Positions 48,740-59,970 of a stretch of DNA of 64,000 bases are shown here, in pieces. The notes below the pieces were generated by a model, which ran no database searches, was not told where the DNA came from, and saw nothing but the letters and a program-made list of their open reading frames with translations. The stretch is from Epiperipatus broadwayi (taxonomy: Eukaryota; Onychophora; Udeonychophora; Euonychophora; Peripatidae): NCBI GenBank assembly GCA_028023455.1, contig JAQFVV010000451.1, positions 312,001 to 376,000 of the forward strand. The letters run 5' to 3'. Within the stretch, counting starts at the first letter, position 1. The number at the start of each line of letters is the position of its first letter. The position numbers were made by a program, and so were the translations under genes.

Positions 48740-49369
48740 ATTTATACTCCTTTTCTTTGCTTGATATCATTGATAAATTCCTAACATTCCAAGATAACTG
48801 TATTTCCATTTGGCTAATGCAACCCTATGATGATGTTTAGGATCCAGCTTCTACTTACGTCCATTCACATTCCTTAGTAATTAGCTTCAAATATTTATCC
48901 TTTTGTTTGCTTCTAAAATTAGTTTAATGTTTTATTTTAAACAATATAGTTTCCTCTAACTCTTAAAACCATTATTATATCTGGCCTTGTAATCTAACAA
49001 TTTGGTTTATCTTTCGGCAATCTTTTGCAGAATGCTTTTAACCTACTATCTTTGTCTGTTTAAGTTTAATTTAAATGCCAACCATCTTTCTTTGTTGCTA
49101 TCAAACTTAAACTAAAAATTATCTAAAATAAAGTTCCATTATTTTTTACTGAATCTATTTTCTATTTCTTTTTAAACTTATTAGCAATCTTTTTTAGTGT
49201 TTAGATTTTTATTTACATTTTATTATTATTTTTCTCTAGAGTAAACGTAGCTTTATAACTTATAACTATCTAGTTACTAAAACCTATATATTTTTTCTGC
49301 AAAATACAGCATTAGTCATGGCATGCAAAATCGCACGATTAGATAATTACTGATAATATAATGATTTCT
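48740..49369. other. AT-rich, no gene recognised
   Basis: No supported feature. Confidence 0.45.
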
Positions 49370-51395
49370 TGGGAAAGTAAAGGTGGCTGTTTTGTCATTA
49401 TGAAAAGAAATCATTTTAAAAAGTTGATAAACAATTAAGTAATTGTAATTATATGCTTTTACAAAAAGATCCTGGTAATGTGATTAAAAGGAAGTTAATA
49501 TTTATTATGAAGAAAATGCAAAATTTAAACATTTTTACTAGAAAATTAAAAATGTTATCTTAATGATTTCATAACAGCTAAGGTCTATCAATATTAAAAC
49601 TTACAAAGGTTTTCCATTAAGATTTATTATTGACTCTACTGGTAGTATTATTGATAGGATTTATAATTTCTTGAATAATTTATAAAACCATTTGATATTT
49701 TAGGGAATTACAGTTTCTTCTTTTTTTGAGACTTTTGATAAGATTAATAATTTTTAAAAGGAAAATAATTGAGTATATGATAGTTTAGATATTGAGAATA
49801 TGTATCAATCTGTTAATTGCTTAAGCGAGATTGAGGTTCTTATTTCTTTGTTGATTAATAATGGATTTTTGTCTAAGAACAAAATTAGTTATTAAAGATT
49901 TATTCTTATTATTAGAGGATTCTATATATTTTACTTATAATATAATGAATAAGCAAATGTTAAAACATTTAACGACTAAGCAGATTTGCGTTAGAAACAC
50001 AAATAATTTATTTGAAGCTAAATACTTTCGATACCGTATAGTATCATAATCATATGGATGACAACTACCTCCCCTTTTATTACGATATGATTATGATACC
50101 ACATGGTATCAAAAGAACTTAGCTTCAAATAAATTTTTTTGAATTTCAAACCAAACCTGTTTAGTCATTAAATGTTTTAATATTTGCTAATTCATTACAT
50201 TATCACAGCTTTTAATAATTTTTTTGTTTAGATTTATTTATAATGATAAGTTTATAAGATTAAGGAAGATAAGTAATAGGTTATATCATTTCTTCTTTAA
50301 CTTGTTTAGTTGATATTATTTGAAAGAGAAAATTAATTATGATTGTATATATTTAAAGTTATTTGTTAGATATATTGATGATTGTTTGTAGCTGAAAATG
50401 ATAAATTGGAGAGTTTTTAAATAAATTTAATTCTTTTGATCCTTCCATAAAATATATTTTAGAAAAATGGGGTTAGATTTTGTTAAATTAAAATTTGTAA
50501 ATTTATTGGCAATAAGAGATTTAAAGAATAGTTGTTTGATATGCAGTCATAATGTTAAAAGTAAGGATTTATGATGTCTAATTAAACCTGGGAGCTGTAA
50601 ATCTGACTTCTATAAAACAGCTGTTATAAAAAATTATTGCTATAGAAATTAAATAGTTCTAAAAAGTATTAACTATTTTGGTAATTTTGTTAATAGTATT
50701 TTATTTAATAGCAAGTATAATTCTGTTAATTATTGTAATAGTGTGAAGGATAAAAAAAAAACTATGATTTTATTTTGTTGTCTTTTAAATTCTCTTATAA
50801 AATTTTAAATAAAAATGTTAATTTGTTTGGTAATAAGAAAATTGCTTAGAAGAGGGATATTAATTTGAATAATTTGTTTAATAATACAAAAGAAAATTTT
50901 TGATAGCAATGCTATTCCTGGAGTAGTGTATATCATTGCTTGCTTGTGTAAAACATTGTATATAGGTCAGAGTAGTTTGAGCTTAAATGAAATAATAAAA
51001 GTTCATAAAAGTAGTGTTAAAATATCTTAATTATACATTATGTATCCATGAAAGACATATAGGTCATAATATGAAGTTTTAATGAACCGAAGATTGTCTT
51101 ATTTGAAAGAAATAAAAAGATGTAAAGAATATTTATTAAAAATTTATGATTCTGAAGCAATTAACTTATTTACGAGTTCTTTTAATAATAATGATATGTG
51201 GGATATAATTATAAATGGTGGCAAATATAATTAGTATACATTTGTTATGTTTTGAAGTCCTTTGTGCTTGAAAAATCTGCTTTGGCAGGGAATTCATTGG
51301 TTATGTTAAACTTTTTTTTTTAAAGTTTGACTAATCTTGTTTAATTTTGAATTTGAAATAATTTAGTTATATATATATATATCAATAAAGCAATA
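49370..51395 (+). pseudogene. Penelope-like element, RT plus GIY-YIG, decayed
   Basis: Plus strand, many stops and frameshifts. From about 49378 GGCFVIM (the 'KGG..VVM' region before PLE RT). An RT block SLDIENMYQS-like near 49780 matches the minus copy at 45.8 kb. KLFVRYIDDCL has the RT catalytic YIDD at 50371-50382. GVVYIIACLCKTLYIGQSSL at 50920-50980 is a GIY-YIG endonuclease (GVVY and YIGQ). The C-terminal KIYDSE is near 51149, followed by a 3' UTR to about 51390 like that at 4.1-4.3 kb. The pairing of RT and C-terminal GIY-YIG is diagnostic of Penelope-like elements. It is interrupted at 49942-50232 by a foldback. Confidence 0.88.
49930..50244. mobile_element. Tailed-hairpin element inside PLE RT region
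   Basis: Flanking repeats TTTACTTATAAT (49930-49941) and TTTATTTATAAT (50233-50244), 11 of 12 identical. The element 49942-50232 has arms of about 110 bp (about 49944-50058 and 50078-50200, for example TTATTTGAAGCTAA / TTAGCTTCAAATAA) and a right tail of about 28 nt. The related PLE at 45762-45773 has the site once and uninterrupted. The arm sequence is unrelated to families A and B. It has a GAAAC-like stretch but no intact CUGANGA core. Confidence 0.85.
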
Positions 51396-52041
51396 TATAA
51401 TTGACCATAAAAGTGTTTAAATGGTGGTTACTTTTGGGGTAATAGTTTTAATAATAATGATAAAAAAAAAAGGCTAGACAAATAAGTTAAAAAAAAAAAA
51501 GAAGAAAAATATTTATTTTAGTTCACTGATTTAAAATTTATTTGTATTATTTCTGTTCAAAGTTTAAAATTCAATTATTCAAAGTTTGAAATTCAAATAT
51601 GATTTTAAAAAAAGGATTCAAGTTTTATTTTGATAAATACCAAGATATATAAATATTTTTTTATTGTAATAAATATTTTTGTTATTGTAATTAATAAAAT
51701 TAACTTAAAAAATGATGAGAAAGTAATAAAATATAATTTAAATAATGATCAGTTTAAAAAAAAAAGTGTAATTAAAATTTTATTAAAAGCTGGCACTCTT
51801 CCCAGAATCTTCATTCTTTTCTTTGTTGAGCTGTCATCTTTAGCTGCTCATAAAAACTTCAAATTTTATTTCTATTTAGCAGTCAAGTTATGAATAAAAA
51901 TTAACATTATAGAGGTGTGTGCTATTTATCCTGGACATGATGTAATCCTAATTAATTATCTATTTATAGCCTGATATGTAATTAAACTTGAACTGCCATT
52001 TCTGAGTTATGTTTAACCTATGTTAAAATTATGCCTGCACA
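51396..52041. other. AT-rich, no gene recognised
   Basis: The open frame 51630-51893 is I/K/N-rich and shows no motif. Confidence 0.5.
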
Positions 52042-52703
52042 TATACATGTTAAATTACAATAGAATGACAGCCTGCTAAGCTAATTGCGCAGACGCTGTG
52101 AGAATGTTATTAATAAACGAATACCTTTGAACAACCACATGATATAGTATTTGTATAAGAGTAAAAAGGAATCCTCTTACCCTTATGACTCAAATGTTTA
52201 TATATGAGCAAATCTAAAGTAGTTGTAATGAAGGCGTGACCACATAATAGTCACTTTAAATTACTATATATAATATCTGTATGAATGACGCCAATGAAAT
52301 TTTCTAGAATTTACTAAACGCCACTCTAAACGAAACTAAATCATATACATGAATAAACATTTATTTTTATAACATCTTGCGTGCGATTATAATTACAATA
52401 GAATGACAGCCTGTTAAGCTAATTGCGCAGACATTATATATAGTAATTTAAAGTGACTATTATGTGGTCACACCTTCGTTACAACTACTTTAGATTTGCT
52501 CATATATAAACATTTGAGTCGTAAGGGTAAGAGGATTCCTTTTTACTCTTATACAAATACTATATCATGTGGTTGTTCGAAGGTATTCGTTTATTAATAA
52601 CATTCTCACAGCGTCTGCGCAATTAGCTTAACAGGCTGTCATTCTATTGTAATTATAATCGCACGCAAGACGTTATAAAAATAAATGTTTATACATGTTA
52701 AAT
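52042..52703. mobile_element. Compound foldback element with 14-bp target duplication
   Basis: TATACATGTTAAAT at 52042-52055 and 52690-52703. Inside: an arm without tail (52056-52273), a spacer (52274-52345), tail plus short arm start (52349-52431), then the full arm inverted (52434-52654) ending with the inverted tail (52655-52689). The arm starts TACAATAGAATGACAGCC and contains GCTAATTGCGCAGAC; the tail contains TTGCGTGCGATTATAATT. This is the same arm-spacer-tailed arm-inverted arm order as at 2.8, 54.5 and 59.2 kb, with unrelated sequence. No hammerhead core was found. Confidence 0.88.
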
Positions 52704-53474
52704 AAAAGATCTCTCATAGAATATTTGTGTTTTTAGAGGTGAATATGACCTAAATAATTTAAAATATAAAGTAACTAAAGTTGGAAACCTTGATATTTCT
52801 AAATCTTCAAGCATGGATTCTATAGTGACTGTCTAAAATATGAACAGACTCCATTATATAAAAATGAAAATGAATTGACAAATGTTAAGCTTAACAAAAA
52901 AAAAAAAAAAAGGATTTATAACCAGAGACTCTGTCAAAACTTTTAATATTGAAAGTGTGATTACCTGAAGGATGATAGCATTTATAATAATTTTATTTAT
53001 GTATTTATTTACATATTATAACTTAATGTGTCATAATATATTATATGTTTTAATGAATAGCATTAAGTTTATTGAATGTCTTCATGTATAGCATTAAGTT
53101 TATTGAAATAATGTAGGACAATTTAACCAATAAATATTATTGCATAATAAATATTTTTCTTTTATTATTAATCTAGCCTCCTGTCTCTTTTCTCATAAAT
53201 TCTTATCATTTGAATAGTATTTAATTATATACTGTAATGGGAATTGTTTGTATTATTTGATTAAAATAATAAATTATTTTATAATAGCTTATGAGATAAG
53301 AGTTCATACTCTACTAAATTAGTTGTTGTGTGGTTTAATAATGCTGAAAGGGTAGAATATCATCCTTTAAAATTGTGTGGCAATCTGGTTTAAACCTAAT
53401 ACTTAATCCATAGAGAATCTAATTTCCTTTCAGTTAATTAGAAGTGGTATAATAATCTGGTTACTAATCTATAA
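52704..53474. other. AT-rich, no gene recognised
   Basis: No supported feature. Confidence 0.5.
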
Positions 53475-53510
53475 CAATGATGGCGAACCTATGGCACATC
53501 CAAATTTTTT
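53475..53510 (+). repeat. hAT-like terminal sequence fragment
   Basis: CAATGATGGCGAACCTATGG followed by CAC resembles, from memory, the CAGTGATGGCGAACC...GGCAC ends of some animal hAT elements. No matching inverted end was located and the flanks are degraded. Confidence 0.35.
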
Positions 53511-54547
53511 ACTGATATATGACACTAACATATTTATATTTAAGGAGACAGATCTTTACATGACATAAACTAATATTTACTTACTTTATTTACATTTTGT
53601 TCAACCTTTTGTGACTGTGATACCATAACATCAAACTTTTAATCTTAAATTCTTGCTTACTTCTGTACTATTCTAGTTTTAAATTTATATAAGCACTGTG
53701 ATCCAATTCACAATCGGCATAATACATACATTATATATATATAAGAACCATTCCTTAGCCATATTATTCCAGCCTCTCCATTCACACTCTCTCTTTAAAT
53801 AAAGAAAGGCTTTCTTTATTTAAAGGGGGAGCGTGACTGCAATAAAATAACTATGGGGTATTTAAAATATTTTATATAAATTTCAGCTAGCAGTATAATA
53901 TTTTTTTAATTTTTTTTTATTATATATATATAATACAACAGATTACAAAATGATAATACTTAATCATCACAGATGGAAGTTTGCCATTGCATGCCATTCT
54001 CTTAACATATAAAAATATTTTCAAGTGGTTCAATACTTAGAGAAATCACACATTTAAAACTAAAATAAAAAAATTTAACTTTGAGAAAATACTATACCCA
54101 TTAGAAGTTTTTTTAACTAAAATATTATGTCAAAATATTTTAATAACTAAGAGATACTGTATGAATATTTATTTAGTTAATAAAGGAGACATTATCTAAA
54201 ATATACATTTAATTAGAGAAACACATTATAATCCAAATATTCATAAAACAAAAGTATACAAAGATAATCAAATAATTAGTTACTCAGGATGTCAAGTGAT
54301 ATTCAAGCACCAAATTAAGTTCCATTTAATTGACCAAGGCATACAATTTTTTTTAAAAAAAATTTCAACCGCATATCAAATCTAAAAACTTTAGGTCAGG
54401 AATCTACTATTTCTCACCATCAATTTAATCAATATAAAACAAAAAAAAAATCATACCTTTTCTTTACAAAATATCAAAATAGAGCCTGTTAAAATGGTAT
54501 AAAAAGATATTACATAGATTCTCCACCTTAGATTCATCTCAAATCAA
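53511..54547. other. AT-rich, no gene recognised
   Basis: A small inverted repeat (AAGAAAGGC / GCCTTTCTT, about 53800-53820). Nothing else. Confidence 0.45.
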
Positions 54548-54700
54548 TATCCCCTTTTGATCACATGATCACATTTCCTATACTAGCACATTAATTGTTG
54601 ATAAACAGAGCAAAACTCTCCATACAGTATTGCCACCTGTGCTAAACAGAGTAATCAATGGGTGCCAGAAGGCTTGTGCCTAAAATCCCTATCTAATGCC

Positions 54701-54765
54701 TACTCATCCAATATCCCCAGACTAGTTTCTGGCTTGTGGTCTTCGTCAGTGAGGAGCTTTGGATC
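54701..54765 (-). ncRNA. Hammerhead ribozyme motif, family B, copy 1
   Basis: Minus strand: AUCCAA-AGC-UCCUCA, CUGACGA, AGAC-CACAA-GCCA (stem II, with one A-C mismatch), GAAA, CUAG with flanking A and U giving palindromic ACUAGU as stem III, GUC triplet, then UGGGGA-UA-UUGGAU. UCCUCA pairs with UGGGGA (one G-U) and AUCCAA with UUGGAU. Core bases are intact; stem II is slightly weakened. Confidence 0.68.
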
Positions 54766-55100
54766 TGAGAGCACTGCATCTAGATCTTAGGATCTAATGC
54801 AATCCTCTAGCAACCACCTTTTATCTCTACTTAACTACTAAACTATGAGAATGAAATTGAAAACACAAAAAATATTTTCAATTTAAGCTCAATAGGCTGA
54901 GCTTAGATTGAAAATATTTTTTGTGTTTTCAATTTCATTCTCATAGTTTAGTAGTTAAGTAGAGATAAAAGGTTTGAGCTTAGATTGAAAATATTTTTTG
55001 TGTTTTCAATTTCATTCTCATAGTTTAGTAGTTAAGTAGAGATAAAAGGTGTTTGCTAGAGGGTTGCATTAGATCCTAAGATCTAGATGCAGTGCTCTCA

Positions 55101-55165
55101 GATCCAAAGCTCCTCACTGACGAAGGCCACAAGCCAGAAACTAGTCTGGGGATATTGGATGAGTA
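55101..55165 (+). ncRNA. Hammerhead ribozyme motif, family B, copy 2
   Basis: Plus strand: AUCCAA-AGC-UCCUCA, CUGACGA (55116-55122), stem II GGC-CACAA-GCC, GAAAC, palindrome ACUAGU, GUC, UGGGGA-UA-UUGGAU. Proximal and distal stem I both pair and all invariant residues are present. The one oddity is an A-A pair at the base of stem II, where active hammerheads usually have G-C. The two-base loop of stem III implies dimerisation through ACUAGU. Confidence 0.72.
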
Positions 55166-55556
55166 GGCATTAGATAGGGATTTTAGGCACAAGCCTTCTG
55201 GCACCCAATGATTACTCTGTTTAGCACAGGTGGCAATACTATATGGAGAGTTTTGCTCTGTTTATCAACAATTAACGTGCTAGTATAGGAAATGTGATCA
55301 TGTGATGCTTAATGGTTTAACACCAATCCTGCCTAATAAAATAGTGGTGGCTATGGTTGTAAAAGAGCCAAAGACACCAAAATGTATGGGTGCTGAACTG
55401 AGTTCAGATCCATATGACTATATAAGCTATTGAGCTTAGATTGAAAATATTTTTTGTGTTTTCAATTTCATTCTCATAGCTTAGTAGTTAAGTAGAGATA
55501 AAAGGTGGTTGCTAGAGGGTTGCATTAGATCCTAAGATCTAGATGCAGTGCTCTCA

Positions 55557-55621
55557 GATCCAAAGCTCCTCACTGACGAAGGCCACAAGCCAGAAACTAG
55601 TCTGGGGATATTGGATGAGTA
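55557..55621 (+). ncRNA. Hammerhead ribozyme motif, family B, copy 3
   Basis: Identical to 55101-55165 over core, stem II, stem III and stem I. It lies 456 bp downstream in the same orientation. A transcript through both could release a fixed-length fragment between the two cut sites, as retrozymes and PLE terminal repeats do. Confidence 0.72.
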
Positions 55622-55834
55622 GGCATTAGATAGGGATTTTAGGCACAAGCCTTCTGGCACCCATTGATTACTCTGTTTAGCACAGGTGGCAATACTGTAT
55701 GGAGAGTTTTGCTCTGTTTATCCCCTTTTGAATGCTCAACCAAGAATCTACAACTGAAAAAGGATGGCATAAAAAATGTAATTCTTGAGAGTTCCTACCA
55801 AATTTATTTTAGTAGATTTTTTTATTATTAAGCT

Positions 55835-55915
55835 TGTGGTTTAAGACCTGTAGAGTCCCTACTATCGCATTTTTATACGCATGTGCTTGAGGCTACAGCC
55901 TTAATGAATATTATT
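55835..55915. repeat. Short diverged repeat related to 2.4 and 47.6 kb
   Basis: Contains GTAGAGTCCCTACTATCGCA and ACGCATGTGCTTGAGGCTAC, echoing 47590-47670 and 2370-2405. Confidence 0.3.
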
Positions 55916-58900
55916 ATTAAGAAAATAAATTTATTTTGGAAGTTTACATGAATTATGGTACAAAATATTGCTTGAAATTAAGGATTCATAGGTGTTCCAC
56001 TGCATGCTCTGCCCACACAAGGGACCTGGTTGTATTCAGTCCTGTGCTTTTGTCTGTACCGGCACACCTCTGTGCAGTTAACTTGATTCCGTAGGATCCC
56101 CAATTGTCAATTATTGTACAGCCAAACTGATTTAATTATAGCACCCTGGCTATAGGATGATTAAAACCAAGGTTTGTCAGATGCATCATGTCACTATTTG
56201 CATTGTAGGAGTGTTGTCGTCCCTTGCAGACATGAATCTGCAAATTTAAAGGACCCACTGATTTCTGCAATTTTGTCAATCACAGTGGTGCATTTAGATC
56301 ACTATAAACCCAGCTGGATTTGAGTTATCTAGATAAAGTTCCATCAATAATTTCAGGACAAACCATGGTTGTCTGCATTATCTGTTTCATAAGTAGAATT
56401 TACAAGTCCATGATCTATGCTGATGTAGGCAAAATTTTAGAAATCATAAAGCACGTAATTAATGACTTGTCAAACATATAGCTAAACTGAAAGAATTTGA
56501 AGATAAAAACATTAATTAATCAATCTCCTGATTGCAGTTTCTATAGGTGTCTGGTACTTTGTTAATAGTTAAACTATTTAAGCTATAGAGAGATCATGGA
56601 ATGTTCAAATATCAAATTTGTATTAGGCTGAGAATATTAGTTTAGCCAATTAACTGGAAATCCAGAAACCTCCAGCTCTTGAGTTACCATCATCACTACT
56701 GCATTAAAGCTTGCATAATAAAACCAAATATTTACATTTATTAGATACAATTTATTATTATAATATAGAAGATAGTATAAAATACCTAGCACTAATTAAT
56801 AAGAATCAAATTACAAAACATATTAATAAAATTAGTACTGTATACGAAATCAATTAAAATTTATATATATATTAATTATGCCATTTTTAAAACGAAATGT
56901 AATTAAACCAAATACTTCTTTAAAATATAAATTTGGGGAGGGGGAGCAGTTATCAATTCTGACAAATTTAAAACAATCACAGAGTCCATCTAATTGTAAT
57001 TTTTGTTTTATTCTGTAATTGTCTCCAGAGACCCATACTTCTAGACCGATTAATCTGCAAATAATTGAGTGTCTGAGAGATTCAGCAGTATAATTACAAC
57101 TTTGTAAACCTTAACCTTTCTGACAGCTTAAAGCCAATCAATGGAATTCAATTTGTCAAAGTTTTACAACTTTTAACCAATAAAAAGAGTGAGTGGACTG
57201 ATCTATACATAATCCCATCAAATGCATTATTGGAAAATATTTTAATCTTAATAAAACTGCAAATCAATGATTTGATTTATCTGAATAATGTTTTAGGGGG
57301 CGAGGTGGAGCAGCCATGTTTAGATTTTATCGCAAAGTTAAACTAAAATTCGTTTGACAATGTCGATTAACTAATAAAGGAAAATATTGATAATTTTTTT
57401 TTTTGTTTTGTTGTAAAATTTATCCTATAGAGTTTAAGATGTTATCATGTATTGAAAAAGATTACGCAAAGTAATAATTTATTATAAAAATTTTTTTTTA
57501 CAGTACTTATAACTTATTTTAACTATAATATTAGGTTATTATTATAACAGTTATAATTATTTACATTAAATAATCGAATGACTTTATTACTGGGAGATCA
57601 TAAAAAGTTCTACCGCCTGCAGTGACAGAGCTAGGCCGCGATTTATGGATTTTGAGTTGCGTAATCTGTCACTCTACCAAATGGTAAACAAGCATGCACT
57701 TTAAGTATAAGGATATATTCAATCCATTAATTTTTGGATTTTGTTTTCAGGTAGTCAATCCTGGCAAATCTGACTAGTCAATATTGATTATGAAATGGGT
57801 ATCTGGCTATTTGCTCAAAGTTAAAACAAGGAGAGAAATATGTTCAAATTATCATTAACTGCCGATTGACGAGCCTAGTGAACGCATAGACTTTACTTTC
57901 ATTGTTCTTTTATGAAAGGCAGTGTTTTCTTAGAAAACTGTTTCATATTTGATAATTTTTAAAAAAGAAAATCTTATAAAATTATGAATAATTTCACCTT
58001 TCTTAGTACTTTTATTTATTACTTATTATTTAGTTTTATATAGAATTTTCTTATTCATTTATATGAAAAGCTAAGAGCGCGCTCACACAATTAATATATT
58101 AATTTACATTTATATGCAGAAATTATTCAGATAGGAAGTCGAACTCCGATAATGCGCAGAAATAAAACTAAGCTGGTAAACAATATTGTCAAGGGACATT
58201 ATTAGTGCAATAGGAAGTTTGCTCATATAAGTTTACTTGTTCCAATACTGATATACATTATTTAACATCTAGTAGAACTATGTGCCCATGTATTCACCGT
58301 CATTGTCTATTCAGAGAATACTATAATATATGTCTTCAAAACATCACTTTTATACTCTTTATATGATAATAAATGTATCATTTGTATTGATTTATCAACA
58401 TTAAACCATTATTTCTTTTATAAAAATTATTTATTATTTTTGCATTATAAAAATAATAAGTACACATTATTTCCTTAGATTTGGATCATATTCTATGGTC
58501 CTTGCCAAAAGATCATAACAATATAGAAAATACCATTTAATAATAACAACAAATTATATGCACCAATATCTACATTCTATTTTTCAAGAATTTTTTCCAC
58601 TCTAGACAAATCTAAACATGCTCTGACTTTTATGAGTTGTTACTGTTTCCTAATTTACAAAATAGAAACTATGTAAATAATTTGAAACAGAAAAACATTT
58701 TTGTTTCATGCACTAATTCAAAATACGATTTAATTAATAAAAAAGAACATTTCAACTGACAAATGAATTGTACAAATATCAGACATACAATAAAATCAAG
58801 CCCTAAATTAAGCATGGTAAGTAAGAGTTGGCATATTATATGAATAAGTTCTAAGGACAATAATTCACTTGTTTTACCTAAGGGTGAATGCACATAAATT

Positions 58901-59049
58901 CATACATTCAAAATTAAACAATTCATGTGGGAAGGTTACTTTCCTTCTGAATACTTATAGACAGATATTGTGTTGTATAAATAAATAATTATCGATTTAT
59001 ATAAGGGAAGAAATATAAAAATTATTGCCAAAGTTAAATATCAAGTGGC
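55916..59049. other. No gene recognised
   Basis: 55990-56400 is less AT-rich and looks unique rather than repetitive but has no usable frame. 57600-57690 shows a short self-complementary GTGACAGAG...CTGTCAC. No other support. Confidence 0.45.
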
Positions 59050-59179
59050 AAAATGCTAAAGATATATCAAATAATTGAAAAAAAGAAGTAATAAAATTGA
59101 TATTTAAGAAAGATGATAAAGAAAATATTAAAAATTACAGACCTATCAGTCTTTTATCAGTTCTATACAAATTTTTTAC

Positions 59180-59970
59180 TAAGGTAATTACAACAGACAA
59201 AACTCTCTATACGTATTGCCACTCAGTGCAAGCCAGAGTAATCAATGGATGCCAGAAGGCTTGTGCATAAAATCCCCATCTAGTGCCTACTCATCCAATA
59301 TCCCCAGACTAGTTTCTGGCTTGTGACCTTTGGCAGTGAGAAACCTTGGATCTGAGAGCACTGCACCTAGATCTTAGGATCTAATACAATCGTCCATCAG
59401 CCACCTTTTATCTCTACTTAACTACAAAACTATGAGTCTTAAATTGAAAACACTAATATTTTCAATCCCAGCTCACTAGCTTATATAGTCATATAGGTCT
59501 GAACTCAGTTCAGTAACTATACATTTTTGTGACTTTGGTTCTTTAATAACCATAGCCACCACTATCCTATTAGGCATGATTGGTTTTAGGCCAATAAACA
59601 TTACATGATCACCATTTCTTATGCATGCTTATAACTGTTATTAAAACAGACAAAACTCTCTATATGTATTGCCACTCAAAGCACTAGTCTGGGGATATTG
59701 GATAAGTAGGCACTAGATGGGGATTTTATGCACAAGCCTTCTGGCATCCATTGATTACTCTGGTTTGCATTGAGTGGCCACTCAAAGCACTAGTCTGGGG
59801 ATATTGGATAAGTAGGCACTAGATGGGGATTTTATGCACAAGCCTTCTGGCATCCATTGATTACTCTGGTTTGCATTGAGTGGCAATACGTATAGAGAGT
59901 TTTGTCTGTTTTAATAAGTTATAAGCAAGCAAAAGAAATGGTGATCATGTGATGTTTAAGGTAATTACAA
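59180..59970. mobile_element. Compound foldback element B2 inside RTE RT gene
   Basis: TAAGGTAATTACAA at 59180-59193 and 59957-59970. The element 59194-59956: tail-less arm (59194 to about 59462), spacer (59463-59585), tailed arm (tail about 59588-59645, arm 59646-59683), then inverted arm (59684-59900) with tail (59901-59956, ...GGTGATCATGTGATG). The inverted part includes a 92-bp tandem doubling (ACTAGTCTGGGGATATTGGA at 59683 and 59788). It belongs to the 54.5 kb family and shares its spacer. RT codons on both sides rejoin if one copy of the duplication is removed. Confidence 0.9.
59289..59352 (-). ncRNA. Degenerate hammerhead motif, family B
   Basis: Minus strand has the family B stem I, GAAACUAGUC and stem II region, but the core reads CUGCCAA instead of CUGANGA (A6 and G8 changed). 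Predicted inactive. The other two arm copies in this element have lost the core altogether. Confidence 0.55.

Larger units (their letters stand above)
54548..55731. mobile_element. Compound foldback element B1 with three hammerhead motifs
   Basis: TATCCCCTTTTGA at 54548-54560 and 55719-55731. The element 54561-55718, read from its tail-less right end on the minus strand: arm (55718 to about 55430), spacer (about 55430-55315), tailed arm (55315-54896), inverted tailed arm (54895-54561, tail 54561-54602 with CACATGATCACATTTCC). A 76-bp segment (TTGAGCTTAGATTGAAAATA...) is tandemly doubled at about 54897-55050. The spacer matches the one at 59.46-59.58 kb. Three arms each carry a hammerhead motif next to the CCAGAAACTAGTC block. 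No ORF. Confidence 0.9.

Noticed and set aside
49942-50232. Hammerhead in the foldback inside the plus PLE
   Set aside because: Both arms read CUAARCA where CUGANGA is required, so even the shared ancestral arm sequence lacks the core.
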